Shown: positions 46,654 through 60,271, numbered from the stretch's first letter. The stretch is 64,000 nt of DNA from Rotaria sp. Silwood1 (GCA_905250075.1 CAJNOP010000289.1:1-64000); one strand, 5' to 3'. A program made the numbers and translations. The notes: generated from the letters alone by a model not told the origin.

Positions 46654-48526
46654 CTAAAATGATTCATTTGAACAATTATTTAGTCATGTTATATTGGCAA
46701 ATTCATTTACAAAATCATAAGTAAATATTTGAATTGGAATTTTGAGTTTCTATCTCCTTCCGGAAATCCTTTCATTCTAGACAATCATCTTTGAATGTAT
46801 GGGCAAAATCATTCGTTATGGACGTGACTTCGTAAAATTAAAATATATATGTTTCGGAATAGTGAGCTTTTCTAAACCTAATTTTTATATACTACATGAA
46901 TGTTAAGTTAGTTTAGATACCCTAAAAAAATTAGTGCTACAGAGCGTTAGAGGCCATAGATTATGATAAGACAACAGTTTTCGTTTTTATACTGCAGAGG
47001 ATCTTCACAGGATCAAGTTTTGAAAGAAACTTGTTTGTATCCGATCTTACGGAGAATTTTTTCTTAGATGCAACTCGGATCTCAGTCTATTCTGAACTTT
47101 TCAAACTTTTTTCTCAATACGGTTAGGGAGATATTCACTAATTACTTTTTAATTAATAGTCATATTAAACAGGAAATATTTTTATATAAGTCTATGCTAA
47201 AATGACTTAGCATAAAAAAAGCCTCCGGTGAGAAAGGCAGTCAAATAGCAGGACTGTAGACCCCACTTTGCCTGATTGTCACCATATATTTTATATTATC
47301 GTTGCTTTTTCTCTCTCAAATTGTTGCCTGTGGTGACTATATAGTTTCAAGTAGTATCTACTTTAAGCGTTAAAAAATTCAGAAAGAAATTAAATTGACA
47401 TGTTGAAACTAGCGAAAACTATTTAGATTGTTTCATGTTTTTGCTCAAAACAAGATTTTCATTTCAAAAAAAAAAAAAAAAAAAAAAATCTAGAAAAAAG
47501 GGTAGGGCTTATCGTTAAGAAAATAGAGAAAGAAATTGATTTTGTAAAAACATTTTTTTCGTTGCATGCATTCATTATCTAATATTGTCTTCTACAATAT
47601 CTATCCAATAGATAATACTAGTTAGAATTCCAGCTAGCAGAAACATTTCAACATATTTGGCTCAACTTACTGACAAAAATAGCGAAGAGCTATTAGTTAC
47701 TTTATTTTTCATGTTGAACATACTTCTTATCTATGTCAAATCAATAAATTTTAAAACTTAATAAAAATTACGTCACACATTTTAGTAATTCTTTCTATAA
47801 AATCAATTCGATCATTACTTAATATAATGATGTTATTAAATAGTCCATAGTCTCCTATAACAAATACCCTATCATCTTGAACTTGATGCAAAAGTACTAT
47901 AGTTCTGTTACAAATTTTGATTCGATAACATTATATTTGAAAATAAAATTTGATTGAATCTGTTTAACTAGTAAATCATCTTGCTAGCAGGGATAAAACA
48001 GATCGAAATATCTGAGCGAATCTTTTTGAGTTATTTGAATTGGACGAACCGTTTTGTATGTTAAGTGTCAGTGTGATCTGCCGTAAATTAATTTTGCTCG
48101 ACGATACTTAGTCGAAGTCAACATTTTACTTTCGGTATACACTATACAAAATATTAAAAATGTTTCCTTTGTATTCTCAAAAAGATCCTCTTGATGATCT
48201 AATAAAAAGAGCTGTTTATGCTATAATATCGAACCAATTAACAGAAAAAGAAACGGGCACATTACAGAAAATGACGTTCTCTTTGTTATTTATTACGATC
48301 AACTGAAATTAGCTTAGAACATGACTTTGCACGCATTGCTATTTCAAGGTTTTTTTTGTCATAATAGAATCAAAACAATACGACAAAAATCTCAAGTTTT
48401 CGTACTTGGCTCTTCGCTATAACGATAATGAAATAGGGGTCTCAAGCGATGATACAATAAAACTAGACGAAGATTTCTAACTCTCTCTTCATCGTTCTTA
48501 AATGGAATTCATCGATAATGAATTAT
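46654..48526. other. Intergenic within the array
   Basis: Contains a 23-base A run (47466-47488) and a compact stem-forming patch at 47227-47283 (GGTGA/TCACC outer, AGGCA/TGCCT inner). No gene. The 5' exon of array member 1 may lie here. Confidence 0.35.
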
Positions 48527-49848
48527 TCACTTATGATCAGTGAACTTGTGTTCATGACATATCAATGATCTATTACCTGATGTACCAGCATTGATACGTG
48601 TGACAAAAAGCTTTATAACAAAAGGACATAGTAATCGAAGAACAATGTTGAGACCACCCAAGAGACCTATCACTGTAGTAATAATATACGTCATACTACT
48701 TCTTTCGTGGTATGTAAACGAACAGTATGCAGGTTTACAGTTCTGATAAAAGCTATCATATAAAGCTGATGAATTCCATTGTTCGACCATCACCTCGTTG
48801 GCAATCGTTTGTAGAAGAGTAGTTGGAGTAAATCGACTCGGCAACATAGAATCAAGCACAGTCAGATTTTGAGGATAATGTGTATGCGTGAAGAGAACAC
48901 TGGTGGAAAACTTGGTAAAGCAACTATTGTTATACCAGCACAACAGTGATGATTGAAGTACCGAGTCCAACATGTAACAACGAATATACATTCCCGGAAT
49001 CGTACGGAAAACGTTGATTCCAAGGAGTCCCCTGTCGCATTCAGGATCAATACCACAAGAACATGTTTGATTATTTGTTTTTAGACCGATTTGATTGAAC
49101 CAAACAATGCGGTAAGGATTCTCCACCGATGTTATGTAACTAGAAACATTTACTATAGCAGGACCACCATTTGTCAACATACCGCTTATATATTGATTAG
49201 CATGAACGACTTCATTAATCAATGATAAACTATTTGCGAATTCTGCACGAGTCGAGTTTATAAATGTATCTATAATATCTTTTGTTTTCGAATCAAATAA
49301 ATTATGTGAAATAACTTGCGCATTTACAAACATTATTGAAGAAAAACGGCGAATTGCATCGACAATAGTCAAATCTGCTATTTCACAAAACATGGCTAGT
49401 GTTCGAAAATAAGATGCAGCAAAGAAAACGAAATTGTTCGGAATATAATCAGCTCCTTTAACAGAAAGACTATTGTACCACCATGACTGAATAAAATCAC
49501 TTTCGCATAATTGATGATATATCGGAGTAATTTGAATAAATTCTTTATGAGGGATTGATATAATATTGCATGGACATTTCAGTGTAGTTGAATATCGCTC
49601 TAGCAATTTTTCATATTGCATCTGTGATGGATTTTGTATAGTATTAGTAATAGTTTGAACCGATATCGATGTATTAATTATAAGAACATTAATTGCTATC
49701 ACGAAGAGTAAAATAAAAACACGTGTTGCGATACGATCACGTTTTATTTCGAATGGATCGCGCGAATGATTGTCGAACAAGTTGAAATTCATGATTGACA
49801 TCTGAACTTTTTGACACAAAATTTTTAGATGAACTTGAATTGGTAATC
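48527..49848 (-). CDS. Cysteine-rich two-TM membrane protein, array member 2
   Basis: From the first ATG (49801) the product is 424 residues. The frame stays open upstream to a possible acceptor (TTTTGAAAG, exon from 49848, phase 1), 14 bases from the stop of array member 3. Layout matches its paralogues: NFNLF, TM1 (VFILLFVIAINVLIINTSI), CPC, a Cys-rich glycosylated ectodomain (HQLCESDF, CSCGIDPEC, MLPSRFTP, PAYCSFTY), then GLLGGLNIVLRL and TM2. The segment before NFNLF (LPIQVHLKILCQKVQM) aligns loosely with the helix of member 3, so the exon reading may be the true one. Function unknown. Confidence 0.78.
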
Positions 49849-49862
49849 CTTTCAAAAGAAAA

Positions 49863-51274
49863 TCATGCAAATGAGATGATTGTACAACTTAGAAAGCGCA
49901 AAAAAAACAGGATCTTACTCTCATTATTATTAGACTTGTTCTGTTTGTACTTTTTTTGCTTCAAAAATAAAATAAGGCCAATCAAGTATGGTGTTATTAA
50001 ACGCAATGTTACATTGAGTCCACCAAGAAAGGCTATAAGAGTTGTTGCAACATAAATCCAATCAAACCGATGTGAATAAGTATAACTACAATAGACAGGA
50101 GCACATTGAGAATAATATGAATTGTAATTAGTTTCATTGAGAATTTGTTCAATAAAAAGTTCATTAATAAGTATATCGATGGTTGATGCTGGTGTAAAAC
50201 GACTTGGCAGAGCTTTATCAAGTATTGAGATATTTATAGTATTTTGATAAGTCATGAGAAGAATATCAAGACATGACTGATTATAGAAACATTCTAACGT
50301 TGAACCAAGTGTCGTTTGTAATGGTGTACAATCGAACACAAGACCAGGTAAGGTTTGATTGGCAATAATTGTATTCATATCAAAGACTCCATATGTGTCC
50401 CATGGATCATAGAAAAAGACATTGCCTGCTATAGGACATGATTCATTATATAGACATATGCAATTATTTGTCGATCCTTTCAGTATATAATAGGTCTCGA
50501 TGAAACTAACAGCTAGTTTCTTTAGCTCAAATTGATACCATAAGAATGTGATATAATTCGTTGACAAAGCTGTCATGAATAGATTCGTTTGTGCAATTCG
50601 ATTAATGAGTGTAAGTGGTCGAATAAGTGCCGATGATGCTTTTTGTCGTACTAAATCAAGAGCAGCTTGAGTTTTTGCTTTTAATAAATTTTCAGATAAT
50701 ATCGTCAAACTTATTAATGATGATTCGACAAATTCATTAAGTACATGAGTAATTGTGTTAGTTGCACTTTGACAAAGAGCCGAAATAAGTTGCCATATTG
50801 TGCTTAATTGTGTTCTTACATCCATAGACCAAAGTCTTGAATTATTGATATTAAAAGTAAACACAATCCACGATTGAGAAACAAAAGGACTAGAACAAAC
50901 TTGATGCATTAATGGTACTGTTTGAACAAATGTTTTGTACGGTATTGAAATTTTCTCACATGGACATTTTAATGTGTCTGGATACTTTTCGTCTAGGTTT
51001 CTATAGACAACGTGGGTCGGTGATGATACAAAACCATTGCTAATTTGTACACTAAGAGAAGTATATAGAGTTAGAATAATCGCAGAGACGGCTAATAAAA
51101 TAAGAAAGAGACGAGTAGTAAGAATTTCACGACGAACAATATTTGAATCTGATGATTGTGTGTCGAATAGGTTGAGTTTTACGAGTTTCTCACGTAGCAG
51201 ATTATACCATAATTGCCAAATAGGATGTATACGCATGACTACGAATGCTGCACAGTAACTGTCTTTAGAACACA
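49863..51274 (-). CDS. Cysteine-rich two-TM membrane protein, array member 3
   Basis: The exon reading from the acceptor TTTTTAG (exon from 51274, phase 1) gives ~469 residues; the first in-frame ATG is at 51236 (MRIHPIWQLW). Layout: cytoplasmic helix to LNLF, TM1 (LFLILLAVSAIILTLYTSL), CPC, HQVCSSPFV, ectodomain with CICLYNESC in place of the CSCG of its paralogues, ALPSRFTP, PVYCSYTY, then FLGGLNVTLRLITP and TM2, and a Lys/Asn-rich tail longer than in members 1 and 2. Its stop codon lies only 61 bases before the ATG of member 2. Function unknown. Confidence 0.78.
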
Positions 51275-54200
51275 CTAAAAACAAATAATATGAAACAATG
51301 TGCTCTCTCTGTCTTGAATAACAGATTCAATAATGAGAATAGATTATATCGTATTTAGCATAAAAACCTGTTCAACACAGACCCTGTCAATAAACCTTAA
51401 AATATAAAAGAAGATGTCTCAACTCAAACTATATGTGACACATTGTGCTCTAGGATGAACATATCACAGTTTTCTTTCGAACTTGCTTTTCCTTCCATAA
51501 ATCGAGTGAATCAGCAATCATACAATTGGTTTTTAAAGTCTTTCCGTGTTATTTGATTTCAGAAGTACTTGTATAGAAAATCTTCTTCTACAAATTCTGC
51601 TTTTCTCGCATCGTTTTTTTTTGTCGTCAGTGCTATAAATCAAAATTTCTATGAAAATACAAATGTATTTTTGATAGAAAAATAAGCTATATCCATATGT
51701 TTGATACAAATAGTCCACTGAACTATGGTTTTCATGGTTTGAAACAGCGATGTCTATCTTATCTATTTGACTAAGACTCATTAGATTCGAAGAGCCCTTC
51801 TATCATTGTTGCTACTCTGACTTTTTTTTGTATTTTTCCATCAAGCTTTGCAATAATCTCCAACCAAATTGTACCAAAATTACCTCATTCAAAAAAAAAA
51901 ATAAACAGTATAAAAAAACAAAAGTTGAAGGAAGAATAAAAACATATAATATTTCAGCATATATACTGAGTGATTTATATCATATTTCGGTATAGTAAGA
52001 ATAGAGACCTTATGAATATATTCTTCGAACTCAATAGAACTTATGCAGATAGATATACTCGAACAATACTCTTTAGAATAGGACACTGCTTCTGGAATAT
52101 ACTCTCAAGAAAGGTAACATATCTACACGTATGTTCTAGTGCGCCAATCGGAAAAAAACCTGAGTTTTGTCATATTCATTACAGAAAAAATGATATTTTT
52201 CAAAATGAGTTTCTCAACTGGAAACGCTTGAAAGTGGCATTTTCTTCAAGCCTGACTATTTTGAATCATTTGTTTCATGATATTCTCATTAATGAATGTT
52301 CATTGCTGTTTTCCTCACTCGATGATTTTTTTTTTGTAATCATACTAAAAGCAAAGAAGAACTTTATAAATAATATAGTATTGAGTTAAAACAAAAGAAA
52401 TTCGCGAGCCTAAAAATAATTCTCGTTAGGATAATTCTCAAAATTCGACCTTCGTTCAACAATTTTTCTATCTAGGAAATATGAATGAAAAATAATTTGA
52501 AGATTATTTTTAAAATGAGTAAGTAACAGACGTTTTCAGCTTTAAAATTAGTGCTTGGATAGCTCTTTCGATTCATTCTTATCAAAAGAACTGAAATTAT
52601 ATTTGACAAAAATTAAATTGAATTTTCAATATAATCGAAAATGGTAAAATTAGACTATGCCATCAGTCTATCATGTTCACATCAGAATTTAAACGTTCTG
52701 TCAAAGAATATTCCACTGTATGCAGTTTGTTGATTGAATCTGAATGTCATTGTTGGTTGCTCAAGAAAATAAAACTTACGTTTATCACTTCCCATTAATG
52801 ATGAATTGATGAACAAGAAAAAATTACTTAACTCTCATAAAGAATTTTTTCCTATTCAGGAATGTAAATTTGGAAAAGTGATGTTGACTGTATCAACTAA
52901 AAGTAAATGAAACTCTTCATAAAATATCCTCTACTGACGAAACCAAAATGACTGTATTTACAGGTTATTTTTGAGGATAGCTGATGATTGTGAATGTTGT
53001 TCTGAGAAAGTTCTGTTCACATTCACAATCAAATCTAATCTATTAAATTCTGTGTTATTCTATTATTTTATAAAATAGATCATTGTTTAAAACAACCAGA
53101 AAAAGAATGATGACAGGCTACTGCTTATTTATGATGTTTTGTCAACTACTGCAGAAATTCTTAAAAGAAAAGAACAGCAAAATAGATGACATATTGCCGT
53201 TTTCTTTATAACAATCATTATAATTAAAATTGTTTTTAAATCATTAGTTGAAATTTAGTTGTTGGAGAAAACTCATTACTTGTATTGTCATCTATTGAAA
53301 TAAACACATTTTAATGCAATATAATATTTTTTAAGTGAATATCAGTGCGACTCTTCTATTCAATAAAACCCATACCCTTGATGATTCTCAGTGTTGTCTT
53401 GTCAAAAATGAATTTCAATGCATTGAGAAAAACTACTACCGTCCCTAATGCAATCGTAACGGCAATAGATTAAGTTATTATATTCGTAAAGAACGAAATG
53501 TTTTGCTTATTTTTATACCCATATATATAAATAAATAATAAAAACTGTTGGCTGCTATCATAAGAGTGGTGGCAGTAATAGCATCGTTGAAATATTGTTG
53601 TCGTTACTTACATTAATTTCTTGTTGAAAAGAAATAAAAATAAAAATGACTTTCTTATTAAAATAACTGGATTTTCTTCACATGCAAAGATGGTAATGTC
53701 CTCCAATAAAACAAAAATTTCACATTAATGGTTCAGTGCTGTATTACACCATATACTGTACGTTTGAGGTCATGAATGCATCAGCAATATGACGTAGCCG
53801 TCGAACCAGTATTGCTTATATGGTTTGACTGACAGACTGTTCTCTACATTTGATAATTGATCACAAAAATACGAACTCAAATGCAAAACTTGTTTCAATA
53901 TTTGAAAGATATTGATAGCTTGTAAACGATGAGCTGTAGAGTATGAATGTAGGTGTAAATGTTTATGTGAATGATAAGAAGATATATACCCACACCCTAC
54001 GCCGATACAAGTAAAATCTATGTTCTCAATTAAGCCTCTAGTTACATTTATTGGTCAATACATAATTATTCAGTGTTATGTATTTACACTATATTGCAAG
54101 TGATTCGAACTTCTTGAAGTTCTTTAGGCTATAGTAAAATCAAGAACTTTGACACAATATAGTAAAAAATATTACTGGTCAATAATGCACGTACTTCCTT

Positions 54201-57200
54201 GCATTCTCTCAGGGTTTTAATTTACGTTTTATATTTTATATTTTGTAGAACTTCTCATGATCTGGCTGTAATAGATACACAAAGATGTGCATTTAAATCT
54301 TTGTTAAGATATAGTGTCTCAAATGTAAGCTTCTATCAAAATTTGTTGACCGTTTTTATATAGTGATTACTTATGTTCTAGTCCATCAAATTCCGAATAG
54401 ATAAATAAACAGTACACGTACACCAACCTCAGATCTTAGATTGATCATTTAATTTTCAAACATGTTGTTTAACTCTTTCTTTGGAATAAGATATATATGA
54501 AAAAGTTATATATAGATTGCCTTTTAAGATGCACCCACCCAGACAAAACCGTTCTCCTCGTTATCTTATTATGCAGTCAAACTTTGCATTAAATTTATTA
54601 CTTGGTAGAGATATGACATGAAAGTTTTATTTCATTTTTGGTATATCGATCATACTATAATAAAAATTTCAAGTCATGTATTTACTCAGTAATAAATTTT
54701 ATGTCAAGTATGGGAGTGTAAAAAAGAAGAGAAAGACTTTTGTTTGATGGTATAAAATCATTTGTTGTATATTTTTATAATTTGCCCGCTCATAAACATA
54801 CACTGAGTTGCATGTTCTTTTTAAATTTTGTTTGAGACAGATGATGTTAGTGGAAGAGAATAACTTTCGTAGTAAGAGCTAATAAAGATTGCCACACATA
54901 CTATGAATGTTGAGAAATTTAGGTTTTAAACAGAACTTCAAAAAATTTGAGATACAGCGAAACTCATTTTAATACGTTTCAGGATATATTACAGAACGAT
55001 TTCAAACTTTACATAAAATTTATAAAAATTTTCTACAACATACTAGAGAGACATTCCTCAAACTCGCACAATACTATAGACTCGTCAGAAATATTTTTGT
55101 CCTTTCAATTTTTTTATTGTGCCATACTTCATAGCATCAGTGAACTTATTTACATATTACAACTAGACTTGCATCAAACCTGAACATTTTAATTTGGTGA
55201 GTTCACTTTAATATTTGTTGATTCTGATTGGAGCACTTTTGTTTCATTCTCATCTATACGTTTTCAAAATATTGTATGATGTGTATATGCAAAAGTAAAA
55301 AAAAACCACTGTATCTTCTAAGTAAGCATATATCTAGCTAAAACTGTAAATGGAACTTGAATGTTATTTGTGATTAACGTTGATCAATCAGATCATAACC
55401 GACCGGAATTATCAAAAAAAAAAAAAACAAATTCAACTGTGGAATCAATACTTATTAGAAATTTCATGGTTTTCTAAATATTTAACGCTGTCAAATATGT
55501 TTTAGTGTATCCCTCTTATATAGATAGCCGGCTTACTAACTTTTCTATCGTTTGCTACGAAAAGGGTTTGTCCAAGTATTAAACTACTAAAACATATAGT
55601 TTTTCTAAAGTTGTTTGACATATATGTACGTGTGTGCTCCACTATAACCAAACAGTGGAATTTTTCTGAAAAGGTATTCTTTTCATTTATTGTCTGCAAC
55701 AATTCAAAAGTTGGAAACAATTGATTAGTGATAACCTGTTTTCAGGTTCTTGAAGAATAATTTGTCCGTGACAGATTTGTATAATACATAGTTAATAACT
55801 GTATCGACTAAATGGAAAAAATTGTTGTCTCATTTTTGCCAAAAACTATTACAATGTACATTCAATTAACAGCTACTTTGTTCCTTGCTATTGTAAGATT
55901 CGGTTTTATAATACAACTCTTTACTCTGAAGCATGTGCCATGTGAGGGAAGACATCAATTATATCTTCTAGTTGGGGAGAAATTTTTCCGTATCTAAATG
56001 TATTTTCTTACATAATGGATGATATGCAAAAAATTCAGAGTAAAAAATGTGTTTAAACTTCCTTGTAAGCATACCATATGAATATATATAGCTGCGTATG
56101 ATTTGTTCAATCGAACGCCTAAACGACTTGAAAACATAATATTCTTAGGATCCACGTCTTTAGTTAAGAATATTATAATGATTTGTCAGAAGAGATGATA
56201 CCTCATAGTTCCTTACAAGTACACTATGGGGATGAACCCTTTATGTTAGATACTATACTCGCTGAGCTCTACAAAATGGTAAATATCCGGTCCGATTCCA
56301 AAAAGAGTGTAACTCTTGCGAACCTTTCCTCATTAGTTCTTTATCGACAGAAAGTGTGAATGTAGATCTAGATATTGATTGGTAGGTCATCCCTAGTGCA
56401 ACACCCATCCTTGCATCACGAAAGAGAAAAGAGAATTTCGGAGATAACTATTTTCGGTATCTATCTATTACATGGTTCTATGATTCTTGTCGTCCATATA
56501 CCAATTGAAGTAAATAAGACATAAGGTGTCACCATGAGCCATGAGGACAGATTTAATGAATTTACTGTTGTCTAAGTATTTTAGTTTTCTTCATCACAAT
56601 GTGTAAACAAACATAGTAAAGGTTTCAACCTCCACACTAAGATTTTCTTTATCAAATAATGTTAAGTTTGCATGCGAGCATGTCTCAAGCTCTATACAAC
56701 ATTTTAAATAAATATCTTTTTTTTCATTTTGTAAGTCTCTCTCTTTTGATATGTTCCATAAAAGATTTGAATGATCTGCTGAAACACAATCATGCATAAC
56801 TTTTTAGCGTAATTTTTGTTGTTTTTTTCTCAAAACAAGTTATGATAGTGCTTAAAGTCGATATTGACTAACTTTTTGAAAGAAGGTTATCAGAAGCTAA
56901 AATTTTCAGATTGATAGTTTGAGACATTGATAGTTTGAATGCGCAATCATTTTGATTTCTTTTTGTATCTTTTAAAGATACAAAGCTGAATAGACATAGA
57001 GAATATATGTTAAAGAGTAAGATTTAACAAAAAAATGAGTAGAAAATAAATTTCGCATATTTTCCAATAAAGCACTTCATAATGATATCAATGGAGTATA
57101 GTAAATTTTGGATGATATTTTAGATGTTACAAATATATTGTTTCTGACTGCCCAACTTTATATATTCTAAAAGTAGAGTAAAACTTAAAATGACTTAAAA

Positions 57201-58075
57201 ATCTATGAAACAAATCTTTATATATGCCACTTCTATAGAACTTGTAGTAGTTAGAATAATTTATATCGTATATCTTTTCGTAGTACTAAACGTTCCGTTT
57301 TTGAATTGAATGTATTCTCACAAAGAAGAATAATTTTCTATACGTCCGAGTTGTTTGAATCAATAGCTTCGATGAATTCTTATAAAAATTCAATCTTTTT
57401 AACATCTTGTAACATATAACTGATTTGTTTGAATTTGATCGGTAAAAATGTATATCAAATTTAACACTTAAAACAATTCTAAATTTCATATAGGTTTCAA
57501 TAGATCAAAATTAAACCAATAAGTCATTTGTTACGAGATGCTAACAGGATTGAAATAACTAAGAATCTATTCAAAGTAAACATCAAGCAACCTAAATCTA
57601 TAGAACCTAACCGTTAAGACCACTCATTTTGACGATTTTATTTTTGTTAAAATTTTGATGCGTTTTTTACAAGGTTTTTATTGGGGGTCTGGTTGGTTAG
57701 TCTCATATATTATTGTTTCATTATCAATTCCTATCTAGGAAAAGCTGCAACGAAAACTTTCTAGTAGTACGATGCATGGAAGAATAATTCATGATATGCC
57801 TGATCGACATCCAAGGACATTCTTAGAAGTTCATTTGGATATGTACTGAGATGAATGATACATACCAATAACATAATGATCTGAAAAGTCTTCAGTATCG
57901 ATGCTTCATAATATTAAAATTACGATATTACATTTGGTTTACAGTGACTACTGATGCAACACTGACTACACAGTATCTTTACTCCAAAATTTGGTGTGTT
58001 TAAGCTTACTCCATAAGGATCCTTAATGTGTTTTTGCATGATTGTAGATGATGTGAAATTTCACTTATTTAAAAA
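51275..58075. other. 6.8-kb gene-poor, AT-rich region
   Basis: Apart from a hairpin copy at 53946 I find no convincing gene. Frames of 60-140 codons (e.g. 51970-52389 plus, 54947-55183 plus) are AT-driven, without family motifs. The 5' exon(s) of the membrane array may lie at the start. No element borders recognised. Confidence 0.4.
53946..54000. repeat. Telomere-like hairpin copy, degenerate G arm
   Basis: AATGTAGGTGTAAATG and ATATATACCCACACCCTACG around a short spacer. Confidence 0.45.
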
Positions 58076-59368
58076 ATGTCAAAACCGTGCTGTTTCATAA
58101 TAATAGTAGCTGGAAGTATCTTGATATTTTTCTTTAACCTATTCTTCAATCGACCAAGACCAATAGCAATATTATCACTTCAATTGGATCGTAAAGTTGT
58201 CTCATCTAATATATCTATTTTCTTAGAATCGAATTTTATAAGAAGAAATAAGTTCAGATGGCTACGATTGCAAAATACCTACCATTCTATAAATATAAGT
58301 TCGTTGTGGATAACATCTCGCAACTATAATGGACCAAAGCTTATTTATAAATGTAAAAGGTTCTGTGGTGGTCTGGGTGATCGATTTCGTGGAATTATTA
58401 CGTGCTTTGTTCTAGCACTGGTTTCTGGCCGTCAATTTATGATTGATATGACTCATCCGGTTGATGTCAAAAATTATCTATTGCCGAATATATACAACTG
58501 GACGTTTGATGATAGAACATCGAATTTACATCGTTCTCGGAAAGTCATCTCTGCTATTGATCATTCATTCACTTTTGAGAATGAAATTCGAAATACAAAA
58601 TTCATTGAGTCTTGGGCAAAATATGATGACATAGAAATTCATACAAATATAGATTTGGTTTCTGATATTTTTCGAAATCCTCTTATTCGAAATAATACAA
58701 TAATTGGTATTTTCTTGCTTCATGCACCTTTAGAAAAATTGACCTTGTCCAATTTATTCTCTTTCTTATTCGAAATTCTATTTCAACCCAGTCTTGAAGT
58801 TATCAATGCATTACAACCTATTCTTGAAATTATTGAAAATGGCTACATGCTCACTTGTATACACTTACGCATGGGACAAAACCCGTCCAATCCGTTTGAT
58901 TCTCGTTTCAGATTTCGAGACTCAGCTCCTGAAGATATAATAGATTTCTTGAATAGAACAAGTGTACAAAAAATGCCAAACACACGAGTTTTTATCACAA
59001 GCGATTCTGAACAAGTATTATCAAAAATAGTTCTCCAATTTCCAAATCAAACTATAACGATACCTGGTTCAATTCTTCATGTTGACAATCCAGCTAATCG
59101 TGTTCAACTCGGTCATGGATTTCTTAAAGTAGTTGTCGATTTCTACGCATTAGGGGAATGTCATACGAGTATTTTGACGAATAGTGGATTTTCGGCACTA
59201 GCGAATCGACGACGGACAGAACCATACCAAAACTTATTTAAATATGACGACTCGAATAGGCGAATCGAACGTTGTCACGATCTCTACGAATATGCACAGC
59301 CACCAAAAACCGTGATTGTTTCATTGTATTGTAGGGTAGTTTTCAATTGTTCTTCTCGCGAAATATGA
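58076..59368 (+). CDS. Type II membrane fucosyltransferase-like glycosyltransferase
   Basis: The intronless gene encodes 430 residues. Residues 6-25 are a hydrophobic signal anchor (CFIIIVAGSILIFFFNLFFN), giving Golgi type II topology. The catalytic region has GGLGDRFRG (98-106) followed by a hydrophobic strand, CIHLRMGQ (261-268, the H-x-R-x-G nucleotide-sugar motif), TSDSEQVL (308-315) and NSGFSALA (369-376). This order matches the NodZ/FUT8 and plant GT37 fucosyltransferase fold, which uses GDP-fucose. The acceptor is unknown. Several sequons lie in the lumenal part. The ATG is the first in frame after a TA-rich leader. The last ~20 residues lack family features and overlap a possible antisense exon, so the exact C-terminus is less certain. 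Confidence 0.82.
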   Translation: MSKPCCFIIIVAGSILIFFFNLFFNRPRPIAILSLQLDRKVVSSNISIFLESNFIRRNKFRWLRLQNTYHSINISSLWITSRNYNGPKLIYKCKRFCGGLGDRFRGIITCFVLALVSGRQFMIDMTHPVDVKNYLLPNIYNWTFDDRTSNLHRSRKVISAIDHSFTFENEIRNTKFIESWAKYDDIEIHTNIDLVSDIFRNPLIRNNTIIGIFLLHAPLEKLTLSNLFSFLFEILFQPSLEVINALQPILEIIENGYMLTCIHLRMGQNPSNPFDSRFRFRDSAPEDIIDFLNRTSVQKMPNTRVFITSDSEQVLSKIVLQFPNQTITIPGSILHVDNPANRVQLGHGFLKVVVDFYALGECHTSILTNSGFSALANRRRTEPYQNLFKYDDSNRRIERCHDLYEYAQPPKTVIVSLYCRVVFNCSSREI

Positions 59369-60271
59369 GTGGGTTTAGGAGCAGGTGATTGAAGTATAGA
59401 TTCTTCCTCGACATCCTGTAAAGAAATGAAACGTAAATCTTTGGACATTATAAATAGATCTCTATAATAAAGGCTAGTTGAGAAAATCATAAAATACAAA
59501 TTGTCTTATTCTTTATGACATACTTGATTCTTCATATTGAAATTGTCGTTTACTTTGATCAAGTCAAATATATAGGCATGTTGTGGTCTATCGAAGAAAA
59601 TGCTCTTAGATTGCACATTACATGGAACGAGCAACACTAAAACATGTCTTCTTTACTGCTGCTATGAGTTTATTGATGAAAAATCGAAGAAAATGCTGCA
59701 AAAATAATCATAGAAACTTTTCAAAGTCTCCTAGAGATAAATGAACTTAATGGTATTCACTGATTATATCATTCGACAACACTACCAAATTCTGAATGAT
59801 TTCGTTAGGAAAGAATGGTCACTCGATGCCTTTGAAAAGTTATTTTCAAGATACTTGGCTTGATTCAATCCTTGAAGCACAATACATTTGCAAAATAGGT
59901 CTGAATAATTTCATTTGTAGTTTTCCAAATAATCTTTTCCCATCAATGTATAATTAATTTTACTCTAATTGTATTTATTGGACACATTTCTGCTCATCTG
60001 AAAGATGTTTGAGATCGCAATTAATATCATAAACACAGAATTCATACAAATAGTTACTTTTAGGAGTTAGCTCTCGAAAACCTCGAGTTTTCTACTGTTC
60101 GCTTGAACAATAATAGCAAGTACCTTACGCAATGTATGCCTTTGGCTTCTTCAATATTTCCGAATTGTTCATAATTATTCAAAAGTTACACATTGTGTTG
60201 TAGGTCTACCAAATAGTACTGAGACCAGATAAATAAAATACTTGTTCATCTCTATTTTGGCATAAAAAACT
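59369..60271. other. Intergenic between convergent genes
   Basis: A possible antisense exon overlaps the 3' end of the glycosyltransferase (see findings). Otherwise nothing recognised. Confidence 0.35.

Noticed and set aside
47466-47488. 23-base A run as the tail of a retrotransposed copy
   Set aside because: No target duplication and no gene-like or LINE-like sequence upstream.
45362-51274. Assignment of the array to DEG/ENaC channels
   Set aside because: Only the two-TM, Cys-rich loop layout matches; no GxS filter or other diagnostic motif is visible.
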